Shown: piece by piece, positions 45,499 to 53,315 of the stretch
Layout of the letters: each line of letters begins with the position of its first letter
How positions within the stretch are numbered: the first letter of the stretch is position 1
Assembly (NCBI GenBank): GCA_902782125.1
Contig: CACZMA010000003.1
Coordinates: 23,429-87,428 of the forward strand
Source of the DNA: Oscillospiraceae bacterium
GTDB lineage: Bacteria; Bacillota; Clostridia; Saccharofermentanales; Saccharofermentanaceae
DNA: 64,000 bases
Direction of reading: 5' to 3'
Position numbers and translations under genes: made by a program
Notes under the pieces: generated by a model
Database searches by the model: none
What the model saw: only the letters and a program-made list of their open reading frames with translations
Told to the model about the DNA's origin: nothing

Positions 45499-46586
45499 TT
45501 CCCCCTTGAGAGAATCATATCATAAATCGCTATCGCTGCGGCAGCCTCTGTTACGGGTACGGCACGGGGAACGATGCAGGGATCGTGTCTTCCCTGGATT
45601 GATATCTTGGTGTTATGTCTGCCTGCAAGGTCTACAGTATCCTGTTCTCTGGATATCGAAGGCGTGGGTTTGACCGCTGCCGCAAAGACAATGGGAGCAG
45701 CTTCGCCTACGCTGATGCCGCCCAGTATTCCTCCGCACTTGTTGGTCTTAAGTCTGACCTTGTCCTCTTCATAGAAGAACGGATCGTTATTCTCGGATCC
45801 CCTTAACTTGGAGCTTCCGAACCCCAGACCGAACTCAACGCCCTTGACTGCAGGTATCGCATATACGAGTTCTGCGATCTTTGCTTCGATGCCTCCGAAG
45901 ATCGGACCTCCGATACCTTCGGGCATACCGTAGATAACGCACTCGATAACGCCGCCTATAGAATCTTCATCGCGTCTTGCAGCATCGATGATCTCTTTCA
46001 TCTCTTCGGCAGAGCTGTCTGATATGGCAGGGAATTCCTTCCCGGCACAGCGCGCGAGTTCTTCTCTGAACTTCTGATCCCTGGGCTCATGATCGTAATA
46101 CGAATCATCGCAGACACTGCCGATGCTCCTTATGTGAGCATGTATCTCTATGCCCATCTTCTTAAGTTCAGCAAGCGCGATGGAACCTGCGATGCACAAA
46201 GGCGCCGTCATCCTTCCCGAGAATATTCCGCCGCCGGACCTTGCCGCTTCATCGCCATAGATGATGCCGGCGGTGTAATCAGCATGGGACGGCCTCGGAC
46301 AGTTCATTATCGATGCATAGTCCTTCGGCTTGGTGTTGGTGTTGACGATGTAGCCGTGGAGGCAGTCTTCCTTCTTCTCGAAGATCACCTCGTCCGCTTC
46401 TTTACGCGGAGTAGACCACGCGTTCTTGCCGGGAGCCCTTCTTGCCATGAAGCTTCTCGTGAACTCCTCGTCGGGAGCAACGCCTTCGGGAAGTCCCTTG
46501 ATATATACACCGATAGTCTCGCTGTGAGACTGGCCGTAGATCTTAAGCGATAATGTCTTTCCTTCGTATGTGCTGTCCATGCTCAT
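45495..46586 (-). CDS. aroC: Chorismate synthase
   Basis: 363 residues with the FMN/EPSP-binding signatures RRAPGKNAWSTPRKEADEV, ARSGGGIFSGRMTAPL and GGISVGEAAPIVFAAAVKPTPS. It makes chorismate from EPSP with reduced FMN as cofactor. The ATG at 46584-46586 overlaps the aroA stop, and the stop overlaps the start of the trifunctional gene by four bases, so translation is coupled along the operon. A second ATG two codons later is a possible alternative start. Confidence 0.97.
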   Translation of the reverse strand: MSMDSTYEGKTLSLKIYGQSHSETIGVYIKGLPEGVAPDEEFTRSFMARRAPGKNAWSTPRKEADEVIFEKKEDCLHGYIVNTNTKPKDYASIMNCPRPSHADYTAGIIYGDEAARSGGGIFSGRMTAPLCIAGSIALAELKKMGIEIHAHIRSIGSVCDDSYYDHEPRDQKFREELARCAGKEFPAISDSSAEEMKEIIDAARRDEDSIGGVIECVIYGMPEGIGGPIFGGIEAKIAELVYAIPAVKGVEFGLGFGSSKLRGSENNDPFFYEEDKVRLKTNKCGGILGGISVGEAAPIVFAAAVKPTPSISREQDTVDLAGRHNTKISIQGRHDPCIVPRAVPVTEAAAAIAIYDMILSRGN

Positions 46587-47824
46587 AACATCATCTCCCT
46601 TTCTACTGTCTCCCTGAACGCAGGGAAGGATTTGTCCAGACAGGTTATATCATCGATCGCGATCTCCCTGTCAAGGCCTTCGGCAAGCAATACCGCACAC
46701 ATAGCCATCCTGTGATCGCCCGATGAAGTAAGCTCTATCGTCTCGGGGACATTCGCGGGATCGATGCCGTATACGGTGATGGATTCCTCGTCAGATTCAG
46801 CCCTGATACCGCAGGATATAAGCATGTCGGTAACCGCCCTGACGCGGTCGGACTCCTTGATCCTGAGACGCGAAGTTCCCTTAAGCACGGTCTTTGCCGC
46901 ATAGAACGCTCCGGTAACGGCCATGTACGGAACGATGTCAGGGATGTCATCGCACTGCATCGTGATCTTAGGTACCGAATGTCCGTCTCTGACCGTACCG
47001 AGAATGCCGCAGTCATCTTCCATATCTATATTAAGACCTGCCAGGAATTCCATTATCTTCCTGTCGCCCTGAAGCGAACCGGCATTAAGTCCTTCGACCT
47101 TAACACCCTCGTTCTTAAGGCTTCCGAGGCAGAGAAGGAATGCACCGTTCGACCAGTCGCCTTCGACTTCAAAATCACCCGTAAGCTCAAGGCCCTGCGG
47201 TCTTCCGGGAACGGTATATGTGGTATCAGCAAGTGATACGTCCACACCGTATTTTGCAAGCACTCCCGTCGTAAGTTCTATGTAGTGTACGGATGACATT
47301 CTGCCTGTCACCTCGACAGAAGACGGTTCATCGAATAACGACAGCGCCATCAGGAGTCCGGAGATGTACTGCGACGAGACGCTTCCGTCTATCACGTATC
47401 TCCCGGGAGTAAGATGACCTTCCACGGTAACTACCGCAGAAGACATGTCTTTCGAGATGGTAATGCCGTGCTCTGCAAGACAGTCTGAGAGCTCTTCCAG
47501 CGGTCTTTGTATAAGCCTGCCTTCCGTCTTGAACAGAAGTCTGTTCCTGCCGCCGGTAAGAGCCAGCGCCACGGGGATCATGAACCTCAACGTCGAGCCG
47601 CTCTCCTGCACGGGAAGGACAATGTCATCCGAACCGGTGACGGCATCTATCGCCTTAAGGCAGTCCTTTGTCGCTCTTATGTCGTTGCTGTCGCCGTCAC
47701 AGACATCAATGTATCCGCCTCTCGCGCCCAGGATGTAATTTACGATCAGCTCCCTGTGGAAGATCGATTTGGACGGAGGCGCCTTGATGGCGAGTTCTTT
47801 GCCGGACGGATGTATCTTTATCAT
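46583..47824 (-). CDS. aroA: 3-phosphoshikimate 1-carboxyvinyltransferase (EPSP synthase)
   Basis: 413 residues of the two-domain enolpyruvyltransferase family. The N-terminal PPSKSIFHRELI binds substrate; ESGSTLRFMIPVALA matches the GNAGTxxR-type segment, and GSVSSQYISGLLMAL, RIKESDRVRA and SSGDHRMAMC follow. The ordinary glycine of the first motif (LFLGNAGT in many enzymes) is replaced by ESGSTLR, typical of class II-like bacterial sequences. It joins PEP to shikimate-3-phosphate. Four-base overlaps with aroB and aroC. Confidence 0.95.
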   Translation of the reverse strand: MIKIHPSGKELAIKAPPSKSIFHRELIVNYILGARGGYIDVCDGDSNDIRATKDCLKAIDAVTGSDDIVLPVQESGSTLRFMIPVALALTGGRNRLLFKTEGRLIQRPLEELSDCLAEHGITISKDMSSAVVTVEGHLTPGRYVIDGSVSSQYISGLLMALSLFDEPSSVEVTGRMSSVHYIELTTGVLAKYGVDVSLADTTYTVPGRPQGLELTGDFEVEGDWSNGAFLLCLGSLKNEGVKVEGLNAGSLQGDRKIMEFLAGLNIDMEDDCGILGTVRDGHSVPKITMQCDDIPDIVPYMAVTGAFYAAKTVLKGTSRLRIKESDRVRAVTDMLISCGIRAESDEESITVYGIDPANVPETIELTSSGDHRMAMCAVLLAEGLDREIAIDDITCLDKSFPAFRETVEREMML

Positions 47825-48897
47825 CTGAGGAACTCCAGAAGCTCTTCGGGTGTCATCTTCTTTATCTCTGCTCTGCCGATCTCATTTACCAGTATGAGAG
47901 AGATCATATCGCCGCGTTTCTTCTTGTCGTTCATCGCGCCTGACACGGCATCTTCCGCGGTGATCGGATCGCCCGTGGGAAGACCGTATGCGCCGATCAG
48001 ACCCTTGATGCTCTCTGCAGTATCAGCAGACATCATTCCTGCTCTGAGGCAGGCATCCGTTATTATGCCCATACCCTTGGCAACGCACACGCCGTGGGCA
48101 AGAGTAAAGTTGCTGTTTCTCTCGATTACATGGCCTATGGTGTGACCGTAGTTTAAGATCTGGCGTCTGCCGTTATCTTTCTCGTCTTCGGTAATCACTT
48201 CGGCCTTGTCCTTAACACAGGATATCAGGATCTTCGTCAGCGTATCGATGTCTTCCTGAAGTGACATCGCCCTGCCTTCAGATGCGATCTTTGACAGGAC
48301 ATCGTACAGATCCTTATCCATAATGAACGCATACTTGATGACCTCTGCCATGCCCTCGGTAAAGACCTCAGGCGGAAGCGTCGACAGGCAGTCGGTATCT
48401 TCTATTACCATCGAAGGCTGGTGGAAGGCACCTGCCAGGTTCTTGCCCTGGGGAAGGTCTATTCCCGTCTTGCCTCCGAGTGCGGCGTCAGCCATCGCGA
48501 GGAGCGACGTGGGGATCTGCACCACCTTGATGCCGCGCAGGAAAGTTGCGGCTGCAAAGCCTCCCATGTCGGTCGCGACTCCGCCTCCGAGGGAGACAAC
48601 GATATCGGTCCTCGTGAACTCCTCTTCGGCCATCACGGCCCACATGCCTGCGATCGAATCTATATTCTTCTTCTCTTCTCCTGCCTCGAAAACATACTCC
48701 GATACAGAAAAGCCTTCGCGTTCGAGCGAAGACCTTACCCTGCCGAGATATAACGGGGCAACATTGGAATCGGTTACGATGAGTGCCTTCTGCGCACGGA
48801 TAAGACACTCACGGATATGTGTTCCGCAGGTGTCGATAAGACCTGTGCCGATGAGCACATCGTAATCAGATGAAGCCTGAATATTAATCCTGTCCAT
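47821..48897 (-). CDS. aroB: 3-dehydroquinate synthase
   Basis: 358 residues with the NAD-binding VSLGGGVATDMGGFAAATFLRG, the zinc ligands in GHTIGHVIE and the upstream EVIKYAFI, and DAALGGKTGIDLPQGKNL. It cyclises DAHP to 3-dehydroquinate, the second shikimate-pathway step. Start overlaps the tyrA stop by 14 bases, which keeps the reading coupled. All residues that define the active site appear in place. Confidence 0.96.
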   Translation of the reverse strand: MDRINIQASSDYDVLIGTGLIDTCGTHIRECLIRAQKALIVTDSNVAPLYLGRVRSSLEREGFSVSEYVFEAGEEKKNIDSIAGMWAVMAEEEFTRTDIVVSLGGGVATDMGGFAAATFLRGIKVVQIPTSLLAMADAALGGKTGIDLPQGKNLAGAFHQPSMVIEDTDCLSTLPPEVFTEGMAEVIKYAFIMDKDLYDVLSKIASEGRAMSLQEDIDTLTKILISCVKDKAEVITEDEKDNGRRQILNYGHTIGHVIERNSNFTLAHGVCVAKGMGIITDACLRAGMMSADTAESIKGLIGAYGLPTGDPITAEDAVSGAMNDKKKRGDMISLILVNEIGRAEIKKMTPEELLEFLR

Positions 48898-49753
48898 TTC
48901 TTAAGATCCTCTCTTTGATCTTGCTGCCCTCGTCTAAGAGCTTATACAGTTCTTCGCTGTCGGAAGCGGCGATGGCCGCTCTGTATCTCTCGAGTTCCTT
49001 CTGTACCGCCTCTATCTCTGCGAGAAGATAATCCTGATTCTCCATGAAGAGCTCGGTCCACATTCCCGCATTGAGGTAAGCGACTCGCGTAAGATCCTGG
49101 AACGATCCTCCGGTGAATCCCTCTGCCTCCTCGGCGCCCGGACTCTTGACATAGCAGCTCGATACGAGATGTGCCATCTGCGAAGTCATCGCGATCATGC
49201 GGTCGTGGTTCTCCGGAGTGGTTATGACGAATCTTCCGAACTCCAGCTTGCCCAGCATATCCTTGATCGTCTCGAGCTTGCCGAGAACGGAATTTCCGTC
49301 CTTTGAAGGATCCGGTACGAGTATCATCGACGCATTGACGAACATGTCTGCTTTGGAATTGTCGTAACCCGAGAACTGAGTGCCTGCCATCGGGTGTCCG
49401 CCTATGAAGGTGAACCCGTATTCATCGGCGAGGCGGAAGCCTTCCTTGCAGATGTATCTCTTAAGTCCGCAGACATCAGTTACGATGGTATCCGCACTGA
49501 TGAGAGGAGCCATCTCTTCCAAATATCTTACTGCTGCCTCAGGGTATAATGCGACGATCAGAAGATCTACGCTTCCGATGCTGTCCTTGTCCAGAACGCC
49601 GTCGACCGTGCCTTCGTCCAGTGCTTTATCAAGCGTCGCCCTGGTGCGGTTGTCAGCGAGGACCGAGACTTCCCTGCAGCGCTTCTTGAAGCCCCTTGCA
49701 AAAGAAGCTCCGATCAAGCCTAATCCTTCTATGCCTACCGTGAACTTTTCCAT
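48884..49753 (-). CDS. tyrA: Prephenate dehydrogenase
   Basis: 289 residues. The N-terminal Rossmann motif is IEGLGLIGASFARGF, followed by VTDVCGLKRYICKEG and GGHPMAGTQFSGYDNS, then the helical C-terminal domain (NHDRMIAMTSQMAHLV). It oxidises prephenate to 4-hydroxyphenylpyruvate with NAD, the tyrosine branch. No ACT domain is present, so feedback inhibition by tyrosine through such a domain is not expected; the Phe/Tyr-rich leader would provide control. Prephenate dehydratase for the phenylalanine branch is not in this operon. The gene starts 2 bases after the DAHP synthase stop. Confidence 0.95.
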   Translation of the reverse strand: MEKFTVGIEGLGLIGASFARGFKKRCREVSVLADNRTRATLDKALDEGTVDGVLDKDSIGSVDLLIVALYPEAAVRYLEEMAPLISADTIVTDVCGLKRYICKEGFRLADEYGFTFIGGHPMAGTQFSGYDNSKADMFVNASMILVPDPSKDGNSVLGKLETIKDMLGKLEFGRFVITTPENHDRMIAMTSQMAHLVSSCYVKSPGAEEAEGFTGGSFQDLTRVAYLNAGMWTELFMENQDYLLAEIEAVQKELERYRAAIAASDSEELYKLLDEGSKIKERILRNGQD

Positions 49754-49755
49754 AA

Positions 49756-50754
49756 TCAGAGTATACCGCGTACCTTATTAACCTGTGCCATGACATCTGT
49801 AAACATTTCGGGTGTCAGGCTCTGTGCGCCGTCGGAAAGTGCCTTGGACGGATCCGGATGCACTTCGATCTCAAGACCGTCTGCGCCTGCTGCAGTTGCC
49901 GCCATGGCCATGGGCCTGATGAGAGATCTCTTGCCCGTTGCATGTGAAGGATCTGCAACGACAGGAAGATGTGACAGCTCGTGAAGGATCGGAATTGCGG
50001 ACAGATCGAAAGTGTTCCTTGTGTATGTCTCGTATGTCCTGATGCCTCTCTCGCACAAGATAACGTTCGGATTGCCTTCGCTCATGATGTACTCTGCGCT
50101 CATGAGGAGTTCCTTGAGCGTAGCGGAAAGACCGCGCTTCAGAAGGATCGGCTTGTCTGTCTTGCCGAGCGCCTTGAGCAGCTCGAAGTTCTGCATGTTC
50201 CTCGCACCTACCTGGATAACGTCAACTTCCTTGAACAGAGGAAGGTGATCGGGATTCATGATCTCGGTTACGATCGGAAGACCTGTCGCAGCCTTTGCCT
50301 CGAGAAGGAGCTCTATACCCTCTTCCTTGAGGCCCTGGAAATCATAAGGAGATGTCCTCGGCTTGAACGCGCCGCCTCTGAGGAGCGTTGCTCCCGCATC
50401 CTGAACGCGCTTTGCCGTCTCGATGATCTGCTCTCTGGATTCGACCGAGCAGGGACCTGCCATCACCGCGAAATGTCCTCCTCCGATCTTAACGCCTCCG
50501 CAGTCGACCACGGTATCCTCGGGATGGAACTTCCTGTTTGCCTTCTTGAACGGCTCGGATACACGGGTTACCGTCTCGATGATATCGAGGCCCATGAGCA
50601 TCTCGATGTCGACCTGTGTCGTGTCACCGATAAGGCCCAATACCGTGCAGAACTCACCCTGGGATTCGTTGACCTTTAGGCCCTTGTTCTCGAACCAGCC
50701 CTTAAGGCTCTCGATCTGGTCCTTGGTTGCCGTCTTCTTCAATACTGCGATCAT
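49756..50754 (-). CDS. aroF: DAHP synthase, type I beta
   Basis: 332 residues from the ATG at 50754, which has an AAAAGGAG site at proper distance; a longer in-frame extension would enter the attenuator and is rejected. The first ~85 residues ([19 protein letters not shown] and on) are a ferredoxin-like regulatory domain of the Thermotoga type, then [46 protein letters not shown] and [11 protein letters not shown] form the metal- and PEP-binding barrel. It makes DAHP from PEP and erythrose-4-phosphate, the entry reaction. It is the first structural gene of the operon and directly follows the attenuator. Confidence 0.95.
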   Translation of the reverse strand: MIAVLKKTATKDQIESLKGWFENKGLKVNESQGEFCTVLGLIGDTTQVDIEMLMGLDIIETVTRVSEPFKKANRKFHPEDTVVDCGGVKIGGGHFAVMAGPCSVESREQIIETAKRVQDAGATLLRGGAFKPRTSPYDFQGLKEEGIELLLEAKAATGLPIVTEIMNPDHLPLFKEVDVIQVGARNMQNFELLKALGKTDKPILLKRGLSATLKELLMSAEYIMSEGNPNVILCERGIRTYETYTRNTFDLSAIPILHELSHLPVVADPSHATGKRSLIRPMAMAATAAGADGLEIEVHPDPSKALSDGAQSLTPEMFTDVMAQVNKVRGIL

Positions 50755-50790
50755 GTTCTTTATCTCCTTTTGTTTTGTTAATCCGGTTAA

Positions 50791-50826
50791 ACAAAAACGC
50801 TGCACACCTTCCGGTTTGTGCAGCGC
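50791..50826 (-). terminator. Attenuator terminator upstream of the aromatic operon
   Basis: On the minus strand CGCTGCACA (50817-50825) pairs over nine perfect bp with TGTGCAGCG (50798-50806) around a 10-base loop, followed by TTTTTGTTT. It sits between the leader peptide stop (50866) and the DAHP synthase start (50754), so it would end transcription before the operon unless the antiterminator forms. Confidence 0.93.
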
Positions 50827-50879
50827 TTATATCCTGATTATTGCCTGTAACTTACAGTTTTTTGTTCACGCACAAACCG
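50812..50879 (-). promoter_or_regulatory. Antiterminator pairing in the aromatic operon leader
   Basis: The RNA segment CGGUUUGUGC (50870-50879, the last sense codons of the leader) is perfectly complementary over 10 bases to GCACAAACCG (50812-50821), which contains part of the 5' arm and loop of the terminator. The two pairings exclude each other. A small hairpin CTGTA-AGT-TACAG (50845-50857) lies between them and may help RNA polymerase pause. Stalling at the Phe/Tyr codons leaves the first segment free; completing translation covers it. Confidence 0.85.
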
Positions 50880-50940
50880 CTCCGGTATTCTTACCGTAGT
50901 AAAAAAAGTAAAATGCGTAATAAAAAACCGCAATCTTCAT
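50866..50940 (-). CDS. Phe/Tyr-rich attenuation leader peptide
   Basis: A 24-codon reading frame, ATG at 50940 to TGA at 50866, with AGGAG eight bases upstream. Residues 6-15 read FYYAFYFFYY: four Phe and five Tyr codons in ten, immediately before the terminator/antiterminator region. The C-terminal GAVCA segment encodes, in RNA, the strand that pairs with the terminator 5' arm. It should act as a sensor: low charged Phe- or Tyr-tRNA stalls the ribosome at these codons and lets transcription into the aroF-tyrA-aroB-aroA-aroC-CM/SDH/SK-aroQ operon. No Trp codon is present, so tryptophan is not directly sensed. Confidence 0.92.
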   Translation of the reverse strand: MKIAVFYYAFYFFYYGKNTGAVCA

Positions 50941-50968
50941 GGAATTCTCCTGTTCAAAAACTGCGGTT

Positions 50969-50997
50969 ATTAAATCACAATCTCAAAAGGAATGCAA
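50969..50997 (-). promoter_or_regulatory. Predicted promoter for the leader and aromatic operon
   Basis: On the minus strand TTGCAT (50992-50997) and TTTAAT (50969-50974, five of six) are separated by 17 bases. Transcription would begin near 50962, leaving ~22 bases before the leader peptide ATG, which is a fitting distance for its AGGAG site. The promoter lies just after the CarD-like gene stop (51002). Confidence 0.6.
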
Positions 50998-51001
50998 TAC
51001 T

Positions 51002-51520
51002 TCAGGCGAAAGCAACTCCTGTTTTCTCTTCGATCATCTCGATGACACCCTCGGGCTCCATGTTGAGGGCGATCGCGAACTCATTGTTCATCCTGTTCTT
51101 GGCTTCGGACAGAACTCTCTCATCCTGCGCATTGAGATGCTTGCCCTCAGCCGAGAGCTCTTCGGCACGCTCGTTGATAAGATGGATCAGCTGCAGTATC
51201 TCCTCGCGGCTTCCGTTGGCAACGATGTCGTTGAAAGCGTCCTTACGGGCATTACGGTCTTCGATCCACTCACCGCCCGTGATCGGCAGATGATCGATGA
51301 GGGATATCGCTTCCTTCTTGGAAAGGACCTTCTGGATCCTGCTTACCTGCGCCTTGTTCTCAAGCGGAACATAGACCGTTGCTGACTGCTTCACAAAGAG
51401 CGGCTTAAGTACATAGTATTTCTGCGGACGCTCGTGGAAAAAGCTCATATCTCTGATATCGTCGATCAAGCAGACTCCCTTTGCTCCATAGACAATATTG
51501 TCTCCAATCTTAAAAGCCAT
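51002..51520 (-). CDS. CarD/CdnL-type RNA polymerase-binding regulator
   Basis: 172 residues from the ATG at 51520, preceded by GGAAGGAGAGG. The N-terminal ~60 residues (FKIGDNIVYGAKGVCLIDDI) form the TRCF-like RNA-polymerase interaction domain. The rest is the helical DNA-binding CarD region (KKEAISLIDHLP, SREEILQLIHLINE, DERVLSEAKNRMNNEFAIAL). CarD family members stabilise open promoter complexes at rRNA and other promoters. It is transcribed in the same direction as the aromatic operon and ends 62 bases before its leader peptide, but there is no evidence that it controls that operon. Confidence 0.9.
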   Translation of the reverse strand: MAFKIGDNIVYGAKGVCLIDDIRDMSFFHERPQKYYVLKPLFVKQSATVYVPLENKAQVSRIQKVLSKKEAISLIDHLPITGGEWIEDRNARKDAFNDIVANGSREEILQLIHLINERAEELSAEGKHLNAQDERVLSEAKNRMNNEFAIALNMEPEGVIEMIEEKTGVAFA

Positions 51521-51624
51521 ATACCTCTCCTTCCCGTATATAATAAAAAATATTTGAAAAACTATTTGCAAAACTGACAAATTGGTGTACAATAACTGTT
51601 TTTATTTTATCACGGGTCATAATA

Positions 51625-51665
51625 AAAGCCCGTCGGCAAATTCTACAAAATTACCTTCGGGCTTT
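51625..51665 (-). terminator. Terminator downstream of the PPK2 gene
   Basis: AAAGCCCG (51625-51632) pairs with CGGGCTTT (51658-51665) around a 25-base loop. On the minus strand CGGGCTTTTATT follows, ending the polyphosphate phosphotransferase transcript (stop 51695). Confidence 0.65.
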
Positions 51666-51694
51666 CCTGTTTTGGTCGCTAAAGAACTAAACGC

Positions 51695-53170
51695 TTACTT
51701 GTCGCATGCCTTTTTGATCCTGTCTATTACGATCTCGAGCGCCTTGATGCGCGCGTATTTCTTATCAACCGACTCGAGGATGTACCACGGTGCAAACTCG
51801 GTCGAGGTCTTCTGTATCATCTCGTCGATCGCGCCCTCATACTGATTCCACTTCTCGCGGTTACGCCAGTCCTCATCTGTTATCTTCCACTGTTTCTCCG
51901 GCGTTGCCTGACGTTCCTTGAATCGCTTTAACTGTGTCCTCTTGTCTATCTGTACCCAGAACTTGATAACGACCGCACCCCAGTCTGTGAGCTCTTTCTC
52001 GAACTCGTTGATCTCGTTATAGGCGCGCTGCCAGTCATTCTCGGAGCAGAATCCTTCGATCCTCTCGACCATGACACGGCCGTACCAGGTCCTGTCGAAG
52101 ATCGCGATGTGACCTGTCTTGGGAAGCCTCGTCCAGAAACGCCACAGGAAGTGTCTCGCCTTCTCGTGCGGCTCAGGTGATGCTATCGGCAGTACTTCGA
52201 ATCCTCTCGGATCGAGCGCGCCCGTGATCCTCTTTATGTTGCCGCCCTTGCCTGCAGCATCCCAGCCTTCGTACGCGATGATGACGGGGATCTTCTTGCG
52301 GTAGAGCTTGTAGTGGAGCTGCCTTAATTCGTCCTGCAGTTCATCGAGGCGCTTGTCGTATTCTTCTTCCGTCAGGGTCTTGCCCTTAAGTTCTATGTCC
52401 TTTAACTTGGGAGTCTTCTTAAGGGCGAAAGTATTCTGCAGGATAGGCACTGCGAGATCCTTGTTCTTGAGCGCCGTCTCGATCCCGCTGTTAAGGAACT
52501 CCAATACCTGAAGCTCAGCGAACTTCTTGTCCTTGGCATCGATTATGTACCACGGTGCCGTCGGCGAATTCGTATCCTTCAGGTACTTGTCGTACACCTT
52601 GATGCTCTCGTCGTAGTGCTTGTTCTCATAAAGGTCGCTCTTATCGACTCTCCACTTCGTGTCCTTGTTATCGAGGAGCTCATCGAGTCTTCTCTTCTGC
52701 TCCTTCTTGCCGATCTGGAAGAAGAACTTCATTACGAGGTATCCGTTGTCGACGAGAGTCCTCTCGGTGCGGTTGATGGAATCGATCCTCTCTTCGTACT
52801 CAGCATCAGACATAGAGCCGTCCAGTCTCGCGTCAGTTATCTCTTCCATCCAGTATGTATCGTAGAAAGTGAACTTGCCTTTCTCTGGGATATCCTTTAT
52901 GTATCTGTACAGGAACGGATACCTCTTCTCCTCTGCCGTAGGTGCGGCATATGTCTGGACCTTGAAGAACCTCGGGTCGATGCTTTTTATGACCCTGCCG
53001 AGGACGCTTCCCTTGCCAGCCGCGCCCCAGCCCTCGAAAATGACCATTACCGGAAGTCCGGCCTCCTTGATCTTCATCTGGCAGGCATTCAGCGCTTCTC
53101 TTGCAGCCTTGATACCGGCAGCCAGTTCTTCATCTTCCGGTCTTCTTGCTTTTACAAAATCTTCGAGCAT
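51695..53170 (-). CDS. Polyphosphate:AMP phosphotransferase (two-domain PPK2)
   Basis: 491 residues with two PPK2 domains in tandem. The N-terminal P-loop EGWGAAGKG (~45-53) and the C-terminal EGWDAAGKG (~302-310) each have a downstream lid and Walker B (FSFYDTYWMEE, FDRTWYGRVMVER). In class II (PAP) enzymes, the C-terminal domain does the phosphorylation of AMP to ADP with polyphosphate, while the N-terminal domain is often degenerate; here both P-loops look intact. The enzyme salvages AMP or stores energy in polyphosphate. GGAGG precedes the ATG. The gene stands alone between two terminators. Confidence 0.9.
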   Translation of the reverse strand: MLEDFVKARRPEDEELAAGIKAAREALNACQMKIKEAGLPVMVIFEGWGAAGKGSVLGRVIKSIDPRFFKVQTYAAPTAEEKRYPFLYRYIKDIPEKGKFTFYDTYWMEEITDARLDGSMSDAEYEERIDSINRTERTLVDNGYLVMKFFFQIGKKEQKRRLDELLDNKDTKWRVDKSDLYENKHYDESIKVYDKYLKDTNSPTAPWYIIDAKDKKFAELQVLEFLNSGIETALKNKDLAVPILQNTFALKKTPKLKDIELKGKTLTEEEYDKRLDELQDELRQLHYKLYRKKIPVIIAYEGWDAAGKGGNIKRITGALDPRGFEVLPIASPEPHEKARHFLWRFWTRLPKTGHIAIFDRTWYGRVMVERIEGFCSENDWQRAYNEINEFEKELTDWGAVVIKFWVQIDKRTQLKRFKERQATPEKQWKITDEDWRNREKWNQYEGAIDEMIQKTSTEFAPWYILESVDKKYARIKALEIVIDRIKKACDK

Positions 53171-53267
53171 ACGAACTTACCTCCGTTCAAATGGTCTTAT
53201 AGTTCTAATATAAGACCGGCAGACAATAAAATAAACTTAATATTTGTTAATTTTCTTCCAATAAAAA

Positions 53268-53291
53268 CGGTCCCGGAATAATCCGGGACCG
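53268..53291 (-). terminator. Intrinsic terminator after nrdD
   Basis: CGGTCCCGGA (53268-53277) pairs perfectly with TCCGGGACCG (53282-53291) around a 4-base ATAA loop. On the minus strand TTTTTA follows, terminating the nrdG-nrdD operon (stop 53316). Confidence 0.92.
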
Positions 53292-53315
53292 CAGTTGTTC
53301 TTTTATCCTGAACTG

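Noticed and set aside
50925..50970. AACCGCA (near 50963) pairing with TGCGGTT (near 50930) as a leader-RBS sequestering stem
   Set aside because: Only seven pairs across a large loop; it may be chance, and is not needed for the attenuation model.
51521..51592. Longer N-terminus for the CarD-like protein beginning at 51592
   Set aside because: The extra 24 residues are hydrophobic without homology, and the ATG at 51520 has a much better RBS.
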